A DNA stretch of 64,000 bases from Pontibacter arcticus. Its GTDB lineage: Bacteria > Bacteroidota > Bacteroidia > Cytophagales > Hymenobacteraceae. Positions 63,202 to 64,000 of this stretch are shown here, piece after piece. Positions within the stretch are counted from its first letter, which is position 1; every line of letters begins with the position of its first letter. A program made the translations under genes and the position numbers. The notes under the pieces were generated by a model. It worked only from the letters and a program-made list of their open reading frames with translations, was not told where the DNA came from and did no database searches. The DNA lies in NCBI RefSeq assembly GCF_003284895.1, contig NZ_QMDV01000002.1, positions 741,466 to 805,465 of the forward strand. The letters run 5' to 3'.

Positions 63202-63711
63202 CTAATATTTGCGGTTGAATATCTCTGAAAGAATAAAAGCTTGTTTTGCACTATTAGGATTTTGTAACAAAGCGCGGTAAGGGTTCAGTCGTTTTTGCTG
63301 CTGTTGCATATAAGCTGCCGGCGTCTGGATCTCCTGTAGTGTACTCTTTCTTTTGCGTGGTTTTATCCGTTCATCCGGTATAGTTTCAAGCGAGCGAGCC
63401 TCGGTTTTGGTCTGCTCATAAGTAAAGACCGGCGTTGGTTGTTCGTAAACAACAGGTCTCGGGGTTACTTTCCGCTCCTGCTCGTTTGCCTTTTCCATTT
63501 TAGGTTGAAGCTCCCGCAAAATATCTTCAAAAGAAGTTTTCGGTGCAGCTGGCTTTGAAATTTCCTTTGTAACTGGTTTAGCTGTTACAACAGGCTTATC
63601 AGGCAGTGTATTTTCCTTTGTCGCGTCTGTTTTAAAAGCTTTCCGGAACGCATTAAAAACAAAATACGCTACTGCAGCCAGTATATAAAGTATAATTTTA
63701 AAATCTTCCAT
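63202..63711 (-). CDS. Small anchored protein with disordered region
   Basis: This 169-residue protein is not recognised. An N-terminal membrane helix (FKIILYILAAVAYFVFNAF) is followed by a Lys/Pro/Thr-rich, probably disordered region (about 30-110, with KPVVTAKPVTKEISKPAAPKTSFEDILRELQ) and a C-terminal segment with QETPAAYMQQQQKRLNPYRALLQNPNSAKQAFILSEIFNRKY. That conserved-looking end may be a binding motif. It converges on the DUF4159 gene with a 27-base gap and lies head-to-head with smc. Cytoplasmic face anchoring is likely; function unknown. Confidence 0.75.
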   Translation of the reverse strand: MEDFKIILYILAAVAYFVFNAFRKAFKTDATKENTLPDKPVVTAKPVTKEISKPAAPKTSFEDILRELQPKMEKANEQERKVTPRPVVYEQPTPVFTYEQTKTEARSLETIPDERIKPRKRKSTLQEIQTPAAYMQQQQKRLNPYRALLQNPNSAKQAFILSEIFNRKY

Positions 63712-63966
63712 AATAGTGTGTCCTAACCAAAGATACTAAATTCAGGCAGATTATCCGGTCTAAAGTATACTTTATGCTGACCTGCGTTTCAGATAACTTC
63801 TGTTTATACTTTCCTGTTTACCGCTGATGCTCTCTCACGGACCATCAAACAAACTTTAGACTTATACTTCCGGAAAAGAAGGGCCATAAAATTGATTTTT
63901 GTAACGGATGATTGAAGATTAACTGTTATTTTTGAGTTTGGTTTACAGCGTTTCTCCCGGAAATTA

Positions 63967-64000
63967 ATGCAAGTTTCAAGATTAGAAATTAAAGGTTTCA
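63967..64000 (+). CDS. smc: SMC chromosome segregation protein (first 11 codons)
   Basis: The window ends 34 bases into this frame, which reads MQVSRLEIKGF, the conserved N-terminus of Bacteroidota Smc just before the Walker A region. Nothing more is visible, so the name rests on those 11 residues and on the position; RecN- or RecF-like ATPases start similarly. Confidence 0.5.
   Translation, partial: MQVSRLEIKGF

Overview
The window is about 64 kb of chromosomal DNA from a Bacteroidota bacterium, most likely order Cytophagales, family Hymenobacteraceae (Pontibacter or a relative; the genus is a guess). The reasons are lineage-type genes (long IspG with an insert, type III glutamine synthetase GlnN, TamL-like BamA paralog, E1 alpha/beta fusion, DUF4159, LptE-TPR-SecG-GroESL order), several Bacteroidota -7 promoter boxes (TAnnTTTG), weak Shine-Dalgarno sequences, and mid-40s GC. 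No rRNA, tRNA, phage, insertion sequence or CRISPR was seen.

Layout. 0-9 kb: end of tamL, a repeat-rich gap, the E1 fusion (-), hemF, a PAP2 phosphatase, riboflavin synthase (-), pcm, a hotdog thioesterase and an unknown protein. 9-19 kb: thioredoxin lipoprotein, gatB and alaS (-), a MerR regulator, dprA, pabC-like aminotransferase, pncA and thyA (-). 19-29 kb: a coiled-coil membrane protein, UPF1-like helicase, SlyD, AcpH-like protein, flavin-binding protein, CrtA-like protein, FrnE-like protein, leuS and a MarR regulator. 29-43 kb: YjbR protein with a 56-residue membrane protein upstream, acyltransferase, ispG, glnN, LtaS-like sulfatase, mtaB, Skp-like lipoprotein, MacB-like permease, an unknown secreted protein and miaE. 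43-64 kb: porin, lpxK, Nif3 and zinc-ribbon proteins, pabB, miaB, sigma-54 activator-lptE-TPR-secG-groES-groEL, unknown lipoprotein, peptide transporter, pckA, rsmE, DUF4159 protein, a small membrane protein and the first codons of smc.

Themes. Envelope biogenesis recurs (tamL, lpxK, lptE, Skp-like, porin, secG, ltaS-like). Translation quality and tRNA modification recur (gatB, alaS, leuS, miaB, miaE, mtaB, rsmE). pabB and pabC-like genes supply p-aminobenzoate, and thyA and ribE belong to the same cofactor area.

The most striking content is non-coding. The heptamer AAGTATA (reverse complement TATACTT, often extended to AAAGTATAAA) occurs everywhere, inside and between genes, at roughly 25-30 times chance in the stretch I counted, yet I found none in groES-groEL, glnN or pckA. 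Intergenic gaps also hold a family of two-hairpin REP-like elements (four sites, all between convergent genes), two long foldback elements, and degenerate tandem arrays with a strict 7- or 8-base period, sometimes as inverted pairs. These are the best candidates for something undescribed.
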